Below are positions 44,229 through 53,250 of a DNA stretch of 64,000 nucleotides, in pieces. Below the pieces are notes generated by a model. That model saw nothing but the letters and a program-made list of their open reading frames with translations, had not been told where the DNA came from and ran no database searches. This DNA is from Demequina aurantiaca (GTDB lineage: Bacteria; Actinomycetota; Actinomycetes; Actinomycetales; Demequinaceae): positions 407,591 through 471,590 of the forward strand of contig NZ_BBRF01000001.1 of assembly GCF_000975135.1 (NCBI RefSeq), given 5' to 3'. The position numbers and the translations under genes were made by a program. Within the stretch, counting starts at the first letter, position 1. Every line of letters starts with the position of its first letter.

Positions 44229-46872
44229 CAGCGGGCTTCTTGGCAGGTGCCTTCTTCTTGGCGGGAGCACGCTTCTTCTTTGCCGGACCCTTGGCGCGCT
44301 TGTCCGCGAGCAACTCCACGGCACGCTCGTGGTTCATCTCGTCCACGGTTTCGCCGCGCGGGATGGTCACGTTGGTTTCGCCGTCGGTAATGTACTCACC
44401 AAAACGGCCGGCCTTGATGACGATCGGCTTCTCGCTGGCGGGGTCAGTGCCCAACTCCTTGAGGGGCGGCGCGGCGGTGCGGCCACGTCCTCGCTTGGGC
44501 TGCGCGTAAATGGCCAGCGCCTCGTCAAGCGTGATGTCCAGCAGTTGGTCCTCGGAGTCAATGGTGCGCGAGTCCGTGCCCTTCTTCAGGTACGGGCCGT
44601 AGCGGCCGTTCTGGGCCGTGATCTCGGTGTTGTCCTCAGGGTCGACTCCCACGACGCGCGGCAAGCTCATGAGCACCACCGCGTCGTCCAGGCCAATGGT
44701 CTCAAGTTGCATCGACTTGAACAGTGACGCCGTCTTAGGCCGATCCTTGGAATCCTCGGGCAGAACCTCGGTCACGTACGGACCAAAGCGACCAGCCTTC
44801 GCGACGATGGTGCGGCCGGTTTCCGGGTGGGAACCCAGTTCGCGCTCGTCCCCGCCCTGGTTCGCGAACAATTCCTCGGCCTTGGCGACAGTGAGCTCAT
44901 CGGGTGCCAAGTCCTCGGGAATCGAGGCGCGCTGCTGCTCGCCGTCGACCTCGCGCTCCACGTATGGACCGTAGCGGCCGTTGCGGGCGGCGATACCGTC
45001 ACCGATCATGAACGTATTGATGGCGCGGGCATCGATCTCGCCCATGTTCTCGAGGAGCTCGCGCAGGCCCTGCTGCTCGACATTGGGGCTACCAAAGTAG
45101 AACTCCTGCAGCCAGTCCTTCATGGCGCGGTCGCCGGCAGCGATCCGGTCCAGCCCTGCCTCCATGTCCGCCGTAAATCCGTAGTCCACGAGCGACGGGA
45201 AGTGCTCCTCAAGCAGTCCCACAATGGAGAACGCGAGCCAGGTTGGCACCAGGTTGCGGCGCACGATGCTTACATAGCCGCGCGAAATGATCGTGTCCAC
45301 CGTGGACGCGTACGTCGACGGGCGACCCAGCTTGCGGTCCTCGAGTTCCTTGATCATCGCGCCCTGAGTGAAGCGGGGCGGCGGGTTGGTCGCGTGAGTG
45401 ATGGGCTCGAGGTCGCTGGCATCAACACCGTCGCCCTCGGCCACCTGCGGCAGGCGCGAGTCGCCGTCAGACGGCTGCTTGCCGTCCTCGTCCTCGTACC
45501 GCTTCGCCTCAGTAGTCTCGATGTAGAGCGCGCGGAAGCCGGGCGAGGTGAGGATGGTGCCGGACTTGGTGAACTCGACGGCGTGACCGGCGGAGGACTT
45601 CGCGCCGATCGTGATGGTCGAGGTGGTTCCCACGGCGTCCGACATCTGCGAGGCGAGCGTGCGCTTCCAGATCATCTCGTACATGCGGAACTCGTCGCCG
45701 CGAAGCTGCGTACGCAGCGACTCGGGCGTGCGGAACTTGTCGCCCGACGGGCGGATGGCCTCGTGCGCCTCTTGGGCGTTCGAATCTGCCGACGCATAGA
45801 TGCGCGGCGAGGTCGGCACGGCATCCGAGCCGAACAGATCGATGGCCTGAGAACGGGCGGCCTTGATGGCCTCGCTCGACAGGGTGGGCGAGTCGGAACG
45901 CATATAAGTGATGTAACCCTGCTGGTACAGGGCCTGCGCGACGCCCATCGCCTGACGCGCACCGAGGCTCAGCTTGCGGCTGGACTCCTGGATGAGCGAC
46001 GACGTGATGAACGGCGCCACCGGGCGCTTCTTGTACGGCTTCGAGGCCACATTGACAACGGAGAAGTCGGCGTTGGCGAGGCCGGCCGCCAGCGCGCCAG
46101 CGGCCCCGGCAGTCAGGTGATGGGCCTTGTCTGACGTGAGTACGCCGCGGTCGTCAAAGTCCTTACCGCTCGCGACGCGAGCGCCGTCCACCTTGGCGAG
46201 CTTGGCGGCAAACTTGGTCCCCGCATCGGGCCCGGCCTTCGCGGCGAACGTCGCGGTGAGGTCCCAATACTCGGCACTCTGGAACGCCATGCGCTCCTTC
46301 TCGCGGTCCACCACGAGGCGCAGCGCAACCGACTGCACGCGACCGGCACTCGAGCCCTGACCCACCTTGCGGCGCATCACGTCGGACATGTCCCAGCCGT
46401 ACAGGCGGTCCAGGATGCGGCGCGTCTCCTGCGCCTCCACCATCTCCATGTCGATGTCGCGCGGCGCCGCCATGGCACGCTCGATGCCCTCGCGGGTGAT
46501 CTCGTGGAAAGCCAGGCGCTTAACTGGCACTTTGGGCTTGAGCACCTCGAGCAGGTGCCACGCGATGGCCTCTCCCTCACGGTCCTCATCAGTTGCGAGA
46601 TAGAGCTCGTCGGCGTCCTTGAGTCGGCGCTTGATGTCCGCCACAGTCTTCTTGGCGCGCACCGACACCTGATAATACGGCTCAAAGCCGTTGTCCACAT
46701 CGACGCCGTACTTACCGAATGGCCCCTTCTTGACCTCCACAGGCATCTCCCGGGGTTCGGGGATGTCGCGAATGTGACCCACGCTCGACACGACGTCGTA
46801 GTCGTCGCCAAGGTAACCGCCAATGGTTCCGGCCTTGGTGGGAGACTCGACGATCACGAGTTTGCGGGTCAT
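44185..46872 (-). CDS. topA: DNA topoisomerase I
   Basis: Type IA topoisomerase relaxing negative supercoils, 895 residues. The TOPRIM domain starts KLVIVESPTKAGTIGGYLG, with ATDEDREGEAIAWHL for Mg binding. The catalytic Tyr is Y323 in GYITYMRSDSPTLS. NPPPRFTQGAMIKELEDRKLGRPSTYA and repeated C-terminal GRFGPYV-type blocks (actinobacterial topoisomerase C-terminal repeats) follow. The last 45 residues are a Lys/Ala/Pro tail ending AKKAAPKKK, a DNA-binding tail known in mycobacterial TopA. No zinc fingers are present, as in other actinobacteria. Confidence 0.96.
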   Translation of the reverse strand: MTRKLVIVESPTKAGTIGGYLGDDYDVVSSVGHIRDIPEPREMPVEVKKGPFGKYGVDVDNGFEPYYQVSVRAKKTVADIKRRLKDADELYLATDEDREGEAIAWHLLEVLKPKVPVKRLAFHEITREGIERAMAAPRDIDMEMVEAQETRRILDRLYGWDMSDVMRRKVGQGSSAGRVQSVALRLVVDREKERMAFQSAEYWDLTATFAAKAGPDAGTKFAAKLAKVDGARVASGKDFDDRGVLTSDKAHHLTAGAAGALAAGLANADFSVVNVASKPYKKRPVAPFITSSLIQESSRKLSLGARQAMGVAQALYQQGYITYMRSDSPTLSSEAIKAARSQAIDLFGSDAVPTSPRIYASADSNAQEAHEAIRPSGDKFRTPESLRTQLRGDEFRMYEMIWKRTLASQMSDAVGTTSTITIGAKSSAGHAVEFTKSGTILTSPGFRALYIETTEAKRYEDEDGKQPSDGDSRLPQVAEGDGVDASDLEPITHATNPPPRFTQGAMIKELEDRKLGRPSTYASTVDTIISRGYVSIVRRNLVPTWLAFSIVGLLEEHFPSLVDYGFTADMEAGLDRIAAGDRAMKDWLQEFYFGSPNVEQQGLRELLENMGEIDARAINTFMIGDGIAARNGRYGPYVEREVDGEQQRASIPEDLAPDELTVAKAEELFANQGGDERELGSHPETGRTIVAKAGRFGPYVTEVLPEDSKDRPKTASLFKSMQLETIGLDDAVVLMSLPRVVGVDPEDNTEITAQNGRYGPYLKKGTDSRTIDSEDQLLDITLDEALAIYAQPKRGRGRTAAPPLKELGTDPASEKPIVIKAGRFGEYITDGETNVTIPRGETVDEMNHERAVELLADKRAKGPAKKKRAPAKKKAPAKKPAAKKAPAKKAAPKKK

Positions 46873-47016
46873 GGGACCTACTTTCTAGTCAGATGGCGTG
46901 AGCCCAAAAGATGCGGGGCGCGTCGGTCACAGAATACATACCGAAACCGATGCCGCCACCCGGGGGCCTGATGAGGCGTTTACCTTTTCGTTGCTTTGGG
47001 GTGTCACCATGGGCCT

Positions 47017-47850
47017 ATGGACATCACCCGCGTAGCCCTGGCAATGACCGATGCGGCCGATGCCGAAATCCGGCCCAGATTCCGTGCCCTCGCCGACGGC
47101 GATATCGCACTCAAGGGCCCGAACGACTACGTCACCGAGGCGGACAAGAACGCCGAGATCTTTCTCACGAGGCGCCTGCGAGAGATCGTCGATGCCCCCG
47201 TCGTGGGCGAGGAGGCGACCGCCGACAACCCAGCGCTCCCCGACCTTCTAGCCGATGCATCGGCCGCCTGGGTTGTCGACCCCGTCGACGGCACGTATCA
47301 CTTTGTGCACGGTTCCGAGACGTACGCGGTCATGGTGGCGTACATGGAAGCGGGGGTCGCGACCGCGGGTTGGATCCTGCACCCTGAGACTGGAGACCTA
47401 TATATAGGAGTACGCGGCAAGGGCGCGACCCTCAACGGCAAGCCGATTCCCGCCCGGGTCGTCGGAGACGCTGCGTCCGGTGGGCGCACTCTCGGCACCC
47501 TACGCGGCGCGGCATCGGCCCGCTATGTGGATCCGGACGCCAGGTACGCGCTCCTGGAGGCGCAGGCGAGCATCGGCGAGATTGCCGAGCCGCGCATGTG
47601 CGCCGGCTGGGACTACGCCGACCTGCTGCTGGGCAATACTGACTATCTGCTGTTTTCCCGCACACACCCGTGGGACCACGCCCCGGGTGCGGCAATTGTG
47701 CGTGAAGCGGGTTTCACCGTGCGCAGGCTCGATGGCGCCGAGTATCTTCCCGGCGTCCCTGGAGCCCCCCTGCTGACGGCGCCCGACGAGATCTGGCTGG
47801 ACGTGGCGGACGCCCTCGCGAGCAGGGCGGGCATTACCCTTCGGGCGTAA
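47017..47850 (+). CDS. Inositol monophosphatase-family phosphatase
   Basis: A Li-sensitive-type Mg-dependent sugar-phosphatase family protein, 277 residues. Metal-site motifs are VGEEATADN, WVVDPVDGTYHFVHG and, near the C-terminus, CAGWDYADLLLG. The start MDITRVALAMTDAADAEIRP (ATG 47017) is preferred over an upstream ATG in frame at 46996. Likely activities are inositol-1-phosphate, histidinol-phosphate or other sugar-phosphate hydrolysis, which cannot be separated by eye. Its stop overlaps the 3' end of the EccB-mycosin gene by 17 bp on the opposite strand. Confidence 0.85.
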   Translation: MDITRVALAMTDAADAEIRPRFRALADGDIALKGPNDYVTEADKNAEIFLTRRLREIVDAPVVGEEATADNPALPDLLADASAAWVVDPVDGTYHFVHGSETYAVMVAYMEAGVATAGWILHPETGDLYIGVRGKGATLNGKPIPARVVGDAASGGRTLGTLRGAASARYVDPDARYALLEAQASIGEIAEPRMCAGWDYADLLLGNTDYLLFSRTHPWDHAPGAAIVREAGFTVRRLDGAEYLPGVPGAPLLTAPDEIWLDVADALASRAGITLRA

Positions 47851-50533
47851 TGCGCGTGGAGGCGCCTTTGATTTGGTCGAGCATCCCGTCGCCCTGATCG
47901 ACCTTGGGGGCCACCACATCCGCCTGTCGACGTACCACCAACACGGTAGCGAGCGTCGCCAACAGCACTGCAGCGGCCAGCGTGACCACCACGAACATCG
48001 TCTGCGACTGCACGAACGGCGACTCGGTCTGATGTGGCACGAGCGCCACCGTGGGAGCGTCCACGGTCAGTCCGCTCTGGCCGGTGAACGGGTTGGCCGG
48101 GCCACGCTCGCCGCTGCCTGGCACCATCACGAGGGCGTCATAGGGCTGAACGTTGCCCCACCCCACCACATCGCTACGGACATCGGGGTTGCCGCGGGTG
48201 GCGCTCGCCATCAGGCGATACTGCCACTGGGCGGGAGTCTCCCCTGCGTGGGTATCCGCGACCAAGGCCGCCGCGCCGCTCGCGTAAGCGGTCGCGTAGC
48301 TCGACGACGGCTTGTCATTCGCGTACATGCAGTCGCCACCGGTAGACATCGCGGTCAGAACGTCCTGCCCCGGTGCTGCGAGTTCGACGTGTGAGCCGTG
48401 GATCGAATCGGACGTCCCGTTGCCCGCCGCGTCCACCGCCGTCACCGCGAGGGCGGCGGGGTACGCGGCCGGATAGCGCGGGCCGTCGAGTTCGCTGGTC
48501 GCGGTTTGGCGGTTGCCCGCGCTGGCGACCACGAGGGCACCTCGCGCGTCGGCATAGGCCACGGCCTCGCGCACCCCGGAGTCGTCACCGGTGTCGCTGA
48601 GAGAGACGTTGATGATGTCCGCACCTTTGTCGACGGCCCAGCGAATGCCCTCCGCCATGCGCGCGGGCGTGGCGTCATATCCAGCCGCGATGGAGTCGTC
48701 ATCAGTGCCGCGGAACACACGCACGGAGAGCAACGTCACGTCCGGAGCCACACCCACGACTCCGGATCCCGGTACCGATTGTGCGGCAATAATCCCCGCC
48801 ACCTGAGTCCCATGACCGAACACGTCGGTCATCCCGCGCGCGTCCTCGCCGTCGCTCACCAGGTTGATGCCATCAACGACCACTCCGCGAAGGTGCTCGT
48901 TGTCAGCGTCGATTCCGGAGTCGACCACGGCAACGGTGACGCCTTCTCCGGTGGCGAGTGCGCTGGCCTCCATGGCCTGCAACATGCTCAGCGCCGGCGG
49001 CCGTTCATCGACGAACTGCTCCACCCCCGCTTCGCAAGCTTGCACTGTCGAGTCGGCAACAAAAGAGCGACCCCGCGCCAGGGAGCGCGGCACCGCGGCC
49101 GATGCCGTGGTCGCCGACGCGGCCGCCTCTGCTTCCCCCTCGGACGGTTGGGTAGACGAGTCGGGCGACGGTTGGTCCGTCACGGCCGGCACCCCTTGCG
49201 GCGTCCGGCGCGCGGCCTCGACGGTGAGATCGGGTCCGGCGGCGAAGAATTGCATCCACGCCGAGGTCGCCTGTCCCGCATCGTCAGTCGTGTACCCGAG
49301 GCGCAACAACACGTCGTCTATGCCTGGCGCGTCGTCGCCTGCCGACGCGGGAATTGCGTAGGCCGTGCCGAGTTCGTCGACGAGTACGTAGCCACTCACC
49401 GACTCGTCGCCCTCCCCTCCCGCCAACACCAGCGCTCCCCCACGCGCAGGAACTGACACCGTGGCGGAGTCAGGCACCGTTGAGGCCGTGGCGAGAATTG
49501 AGCCTGACACTCCACCTCCCTGTGCGTCGAGCAGCGCGCAGGGCAATGCATCAGCCGGCAGCTCCGTGAGCACCTCGGCGGGCCAGTCTGAACCGTAGTC
49601 GGATTCTGGGTCAGTCTCGATGCCGATGGTGTCGGATGAGGAGACCTCGACTGCCTCGCCAAGCAATGCGCCGGTCCCCATCAGGTAGAGCCGATACGCA
49701 AGCGGAGTCAAGGGGGCAAGCGTGCCCTCCGGGGTGACCAAATAGCGAGCCTCTGTCGCGTCCTGACTGATGACTTGACCCACTAACAGGTCGGTTCCCG
49801 GCGCTGGATTGCCCGCGCCCGCGATGGTCAGTGGATCGAGGTCGTCGCCTGCCGCGAACAGATTGAGCCACCGGCTGTCGACCTCGAGCGCCACCTGGTC
49901 CGCAAGCCCCACCTCGCGCAGCACCGACGACACGTTGTCCGGCGCGTCGGGCGACACGGCGTAGCGGTGGGAACCGGCGATGACGTACGTCATTCCGTCG
50001 CTAGCCACCACCGTGCCAGCGCCCTGGGGTGCGGGATCGGCGTTGCCCGCGAGGTCCACCGCGGTGCCGTCGCCCACAGGACACGCCACCCAGCCGCTAT
50101 TGATGAGGTTCTCCGCGGCGGGGACATCGTCAGGCGCACCCACAATCCCGACCGTCGGGCCGATGGGGATCCCGTCGAGCGATCCGCTGTCGGTTCCCAA
50201 GACATTGAGTTCGCCACCGGGCGCCAGCAGCCGTGCGCTCGTGGAGTTGATGGCCGGATACAACGTGCCGTTGCTGGAAAAGTACCGCGCGCCCGAGTCG
50301 CTCACCAGAATCAGCGCGTTGGTTTCCCAATTTGGCGGCAAGCCTGGCTTGAGCAGCCCGTAAAAGATTCCCGCCACCAGCACCAATGCGGCGAGCGCGA
50401 TGCCCGCGACCACCGCACGCATCGGCTTGGCTGGTTCGAGTTCCTTGCCTCCCGGAGCTCCGGCGGTGAAGGCGGTGAGCAGGCGGCGGCGACTGAAACT
50501 CTGAGCATCAATCAGGTCCTTCTTTGACGCCAT
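47834..50533 (-). CDS. EccB-mycosin (S8 protease) fusion of the type VII secretion system
   Basis: One uninterrupted 899-residue frame. Residues 1-445 are EccB: a cytoplasmic start (SFSRRRLLTAFTAG), one transmembrane helix (about 38-62), then the EccB periplasmic repeats with LYPAINSTSARLL, VGIVGAPDDV and WLNLFAAGDDL. A roughly 45-residue Ala/Ser/Pro linker leads to a mycosin-type subtilase (about 500-800). Its triad is D538 (VAVVDSGID), H574 (FGHGTQVAG) and S745 (SSSYAT), with oxyanion N674. A second transmembrane helix (about 846-867) and a short basic tail follow. EccB and MycP are normally separate proteins that contact each other in the ESX membrane complex. The order is usually eccB then mycP, so a lost stop could create this. 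EccD lies upstream on the same strand, 3 bp away. Confidence 0.9.
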   Translation of the reverse strand: MASKKDLIDAQSFSRRRLLTAFTAGAPGGKELEPAKPMRAVVAGIALAALVLVAGIFYGLLKPGLPPNWETNALILVSDSGARYFSSNGTLYPAINSTSARLLAPGGELNVLGTDSGSLDGIPIGPTVGIVGAPDDVPAAENLINSGWVACPVGDGTAVDLAGNADPAPQGAGTVVASDGMTYVIAGSHRYAVSPDAPDNVSSVLREVGLADQVALEVDSRWLNLFAAGDDLDPLTIAGAGNPAPGTDLLVGQVISQDATEARYLVTPEGTLAPLTPLAYRLYLMGTGALLGEAVEVSSSDTIGIETDPESDYGSDWPAEVLTELPADALPCALLDAQGGGVSGSILATASTVPDSATVSVPARGGALVLAGGEGDESVSGYVLVDELGTAYAIPASAGDDAPGIDDVLLRLGYTTDDAGQATSAWMQFFAAGPDLTVEAARRTPQGVPAVTDQPSPDSSTQPSEGEAEAAASATTASAAVPRSLARGRSFVADSTVQACEAGVEQFVDERPPALSMLQAMEASALATGEGVTVAVVDSGIDADNEHLRGVVVDGINLVSDGEDARGMTDVFGHGTQVAGIIAAQSVPGSGVVGVAPDVTLLSVRVFRGTDDDSIAAGYDATPARMAEGIRWAVDKGADIINVSLSDTGDDSGVREAVAYADARGALVVASAGNRQTATSELDGPRYPAAYPAALAVTAVDAAGNGTSDSIHGSHVELAAPGQDVLTAMSTGGDCMYANDKPSSSYATAYASGAAALVADTHAGETPAQWQYRLMASATRGNPDVRSDVVGWGNVQPYDALVMVPGSGERGPANPFTGQSGLTVDAPTVALVPHQTESPFVQSQTMFVVVTLAAAVLLATLATVLVVRRQADVVAPKVDQGDGMLDQIKGASTRITPEG

Positions 50534-50536
50534 CGG

Positions 50537-51874
50537 CTATGCCCAGCCAGCCGCGAGGATGCCTAGCGGAAGCATCGCCACCAGGAGAAGCACCTCGACC
50601 ATGTCTGCCGCGCGTGCCAGCTTCAACCTCGCACCAGGACTCAGCAGAGTCAGCCCGATGAGCACCGCCGTGGCCACCAGCAACACCACAAGTAGCGGCG
50701 TGCGTAGCTGTGGCTGCTCGAAGAGCACGGTGAGGGCGGTCGCGGCGAGGCCAAGCGCACCTAGAGTCATCACGATGAGCACCGAAGCCCTCGCGTAGAC
50801 CTGGCGGGACTGGAACATCATTCCGACAAAAGCGAAGGCGGTCAGCAGCGCACCCGCGGCATTGGCCCCGGCCACCAGCGGCGTCGCGACCAGCACCCCG
50901 AGACCCACCGCGATGCGTAGTGAATTGAGGACCCTCGCACCGGCCGCGGCGCGGGCCTTCACCGCAGTAGCATCAATCTCACCGGGCACCGCGAAGATCT
51001 CTTGGTCACTTTGAGGAGAGATCACCCGGATGCGCGTAGAGCTGAGAGCAAGCCACGGCAATAGGTTGCCCAGGGCGCCCGCGAGTGCGACCATCACGGC
51101 ATACGCCGGGAGGGCGGCGTCGGGCACAAGACCCGTGATGAGCGCCGGAATCCCGACGATCACGCCCCACGCAATTGGAATGAACTGTGCTTCGGGTCTG
51201 CGCGGGGTGAACGCGAAGGCGATCCCTCCGGCGAGCATCACCGCAGCCGCTGCCGCAGCCAGCGGCCAGCCCCACACCGTGCCATCGGTCACTGCGAGGA
51301 AGCCGGCGATGCCGGCGTAGGCGGCGGCGGCCAGCCCGAAGGCCTGCCCTGACTCGGTCTGGCCCAGGCGCCCCAACACGGCCGATGCTGCCAGGAGGAC
51401 GACGGCGCCACCACCGGCGATGAGGGGGCCAAGGGTCAGCGAGGCCCCCGCGCTCAGCAGCAAAACAGCGCAGAGCGCCAGAAACGTGAGGCTCACCGCG
51501 AGCGCAGTGCGCGAGTTGTCCCGAGGCGTCCACTCGCCGTGGTGTTCGGTCGCCGCATCGATCACGGCCTCGGTTACGTCGTCGTAGACGCGGGGCTCCT
51601 TGAAGGCGGTGCCGCGAAGCAGGGTCAGGAGGTCGCCATCGTGAATTCCCTGCGCGGTGGCGCTGAGGCTGGCATCGAGGGTCGTGCCATCGGCTCGCTG
51701 CAGTGCGTAGCCTCCGTGAACGAGAGCGGGGTCAAGCACACCGAGGCTACGAGCGAACCCGGGCATGACCTCGATCAACGGCACACTAGCCGCAATACCC
51801 ACGTCTAGCTGGCGGTCGTCGATCAACACGGACACCCTCACGAGCGCACTTGGAGCACCTACGGATTGCGACAC
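50537..51874 (-). CDS. eccD: Type VII secretion integral membrane protein EccD (copy 1)
   Basis: A 445-residue T7SS core membrane component. An N-terminal ubiquitin-like cytosolic domain (about 8-90: LVRVSVLIDDRQLDVGIAAS, LIEVMPGF, LLTLLRGTAFKEP) precedes about eleven transmembrane helices (from 125 to the end). The GTG at 51874 has GGGAGG upstream with 8-11 bases of spacing and gives the normal N-terminus, removing a Cys/Arg-rich 21-residue extension. It precedes the EccB-mycosin gene by 3 bp and is divergent from the Esx genes. A second EccD gene is at 58639. Confidence 0.9.
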   Translation of the reverse strand: MSQSVGAPSALVRVSVLIDDRQLDVGIAASVPLIEVMPGFARSLGVLDPALVHGGYALQRADGTTLDASLSATAQGIHDGDLLTLLRGTAFKEPRVYDDVTEAVIDAATEHHGEWTPRDNSRTALAVSLTFLALCAVLLLSAGASLTLGPLIAGGGAVVLLAASAVLGRLGQTESGQAFGLAAAAYAGIAGFLAVTDGTVWGWPLAAAAAAVMLAGGIAFAFTPRRPEAQFIPIAWGVIVGIPALITGLVPDAALPAYAVMVALAGALGNLLPWLALSSTRIRVISPQSDQEIFAVPGEIDATAVKARAAAGARVLNSLRIAVGLGVLVATPLVAGANAAGALLTAFAFVGMMFQSRQVYARASVLIVMTLGALGLAATALTVLFEQPQLRTPLLVVLLVATAVLIGLTLLSPGARLKLARAADMVEVLLLVAMLPLGILAAGWA

Positions 51875-52129
51875 GTGGACTTCCTCCCTGGGACGGCATC
51901 GATGACCTCGGGCCAAGCATGAAAACTGACTCGGCACAGTCTATTGCCGTATCCGCACTCGACAATGGCCCGAGGGGGTCACTACGCATACCTGTGTGAT
52001 GAATTCTACAAAGATTAACTGGGTCTCATGTTGCCCTCGTGTCCGGTTCGTCGGTATTCTGCCTGTGGTCGTGTCGTGCGGCTGTTGTCCATCACACGCT
52101 TGATTTCCAACTATTAGGGGAGGTGTGAA
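51875..52129. promoter_or_regulatory. Divergent promoter region of the T7SS locus
   Basis: 255 bp between EccD copy 1 and the first Esx gene. It is AT-richer near 52000-52020. A GGGGAGG ribosome-binding site is at 52118-52124, six bases before the ATG of the Esx gene. No convincing promoter hexamers or operator were identified. This region presumably drives both arms of the locus. Confidence 0.55.
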
Positions 52130-52441
52130 ATGGCTGATGTCATTTCCGCAGAAGAAGGCGCGCTCCGCAAGGGTGCGGAAGCGGTCGGTACCGCCAAGGC
52201 AAATATCGAGAAGCAGATCAAGACCGTCCGGGGCGAGATTGAACAGTTGCGCTCGTACTGGACCGGTGGCGCCGCCAACTCGTTCACTCAGCTGATGAAC
52301 CGTTGGGACGAAGAGTCGAGGAAGCTCAACGACGTGTTGATCACCCTCGAAGATGCTCTCCGTGGCACGGAGAAGGACCAGGCTGCCTCGGAGCAGTCCC
52401 ACCAGCAGGCAATCTCGGGCCTCGGCTCGATGATGAACTAA
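52130..52441 (+). CDS. WXG100-family Esx protein (first of the pair)
   Basis: A 103-residue helical hairpin protein, a small ESX substrate or chaperone partner. The turn motif is W44-T45-G46 in RSYWTGGAANSF, with amphipathic helices on both sides. No signal peptide and no clear YxxxD motif at the C-terminus. It is the first gene of the rightward operon, with a strong GGGGAGG site. It likely forms a heterodimer with the next Esx protein, recognised by EccC. Confidence 0.93.
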   Translation: MADVISAEEGALRKGAEAVGTAKANIEKQIKTVRGEIEQLRSYWTGGAANSFTQLMNRWDEESRKLNDVLITLEDALRGTEKDQAASEQSHQQAISGLGSMMN

Positions 52442-52457
52442 GGACAGGGGTTATCTA

Positions 52458-52751
52458 ATGATGGAATCAATGAGTGTTCGCCCCGAGCAGGTCACCGCAT
52501 TGTCGGAGCAGATCCGTGGTGGAGCGACCGGCATCCGCAACGAACTGAACGAACTTGAGAACAAGGTCTCCACCTTGCGCGGCCAGTGGGGTGGTGAGGC
52601 ACAGACCTCCTACGACGCAGCCCAGCGCAAGTGGGATGCCTCGATTGGTGAACTCCAGCAGCTCCTCGAGCAGATCGCACGCTCCACCCAGGAGATCTCC
52701 TCTGGCTACACCAACACCGACAACAAAGCAGCACAGCGCTTCAGCATCTAG
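52458..52751 (+). CDS. WXG100-family Esx protein (second of the pair)
   Basis: A 97-residue Esx protein. The turn motif is W44-G45-G46 (RGQWGGEAQTSY). The C-terminal tail carries Y84-T-N-T-D88, the YxxxD secretion signal recognised by the EccC ATPase, so this partner probably directs export of the dimer. Starts at 52458, 52461 or 52470 are all possible; the first is used. It begins 16 bp after the first Esx stop and is followed by a structured hairpin region. Confidence 0.93.
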   Translation: MMESMSVRPEQVTALSEQIRGGATGIRNELNELENKVSTLRGQWGGEAQTSYDAAQRKWDASIGELQQLLEQIARSTQEISSGYTNTDNKAAQRFSI

Positions 52752-52756
52752 CTGAC

Positions 52757-52802
52757 GTTCACCCGTAGGTGAACCCCGCGGCACTTCGCTGCGGGGTTCA
52801 CC
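52757..52802 (+). terminator. Three-segment hairpin after the Esx pair (attenuator-like)
   Basis: GTTCACC (52757-52763), GGTGAAC (52768-52774) and GTTCACC (52796-52802, less two flanking bases) allow two exclusive pairings. One is a 7-bp hairpin with a CGTA loop. The other is a 12-bp stem (52768-52779 with 52791-52802). There is no U-tract. It could limit read-through so that the Esx genes exceed downstream genes, or stabilise their mRNA. Confidence 0.6.
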
Positions 52803-52838
52803 GCGTGCTCGTCTCGTTTCCTCGCAAAGGACAATCCC

Positions 52839-53246
52839 GTGATTACTTCAGGCCTTGGCATTTCATTTGACGCCGCTTTTGTTCTTGAGCAAATCAAGAA
52901 GGCTCAGGAACAGGTCTACCCGGACGAGGCCAGCGCGTCCGAGCGCCGGGGGCCGCAGGTGTGGACCGCCACCAATGTCTTTGACGACGAGCTCGATAAG
53001 GAGGCCAAGAAGATTGGCCAACGAGCCCAAGTCCTGCGTGAACAACTCGTCGCCTTCGCCGATGACATAAAAGCCGCTCTTACTCAGTTGTCCGAGGTCG
53101 ACGCTGACGCCAGCATCGAGACGGACAAACTCCACGACCAGGCCGAGCAAACGGAAGGTCTGCTGACCACCATCGTCAACGATGGCCCAGCGCCCACGCC
53201 CACGCCCACTCCTACTCCCTCATCCACTACAAAGCGAGCTGAATAA
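52839..53246 (+). CDS. T7SS-locus coiled-coil protein, unknown
   Basis: A 135-residue protein from a GTG start (AAAGGAC seven bases upstream). It has a helical N-terminus with FDAAFVLEQIKKAQEQVYP, an amphipathic coiled coil (about 48-115) and a Pro/Thr tail (PAPTPTPTPTPSS). No signal peptide. The W43 in VWTAT is not in a classical WXG turn. Length, helicity and position suggest an Esx-like substrate or accessory factor, but no family is recognised. The next mycosin gene begins 5 bp after its stop. Confidence 0.7.
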   Translation: MITSGLGISFDAAFVLEQIKKAQEQVYPDEASASERRGPQVWTATNVFDDELDKEAKKIGQRAQVLREQLVAFADDIKAALTQLSEVDADASIETDKLHDQAEQTEGLLTTIVNDGPAPTPTPTPTPSSTTKRAE

Positions 53247-53250
53247 GTCC

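Noticed and set aside
52757..52802. GTTCACC copies read as PHO boxes
   Set aside because: The copies are in opposite orientations and lack the 11-bp period; they are explained as hairpin arms.
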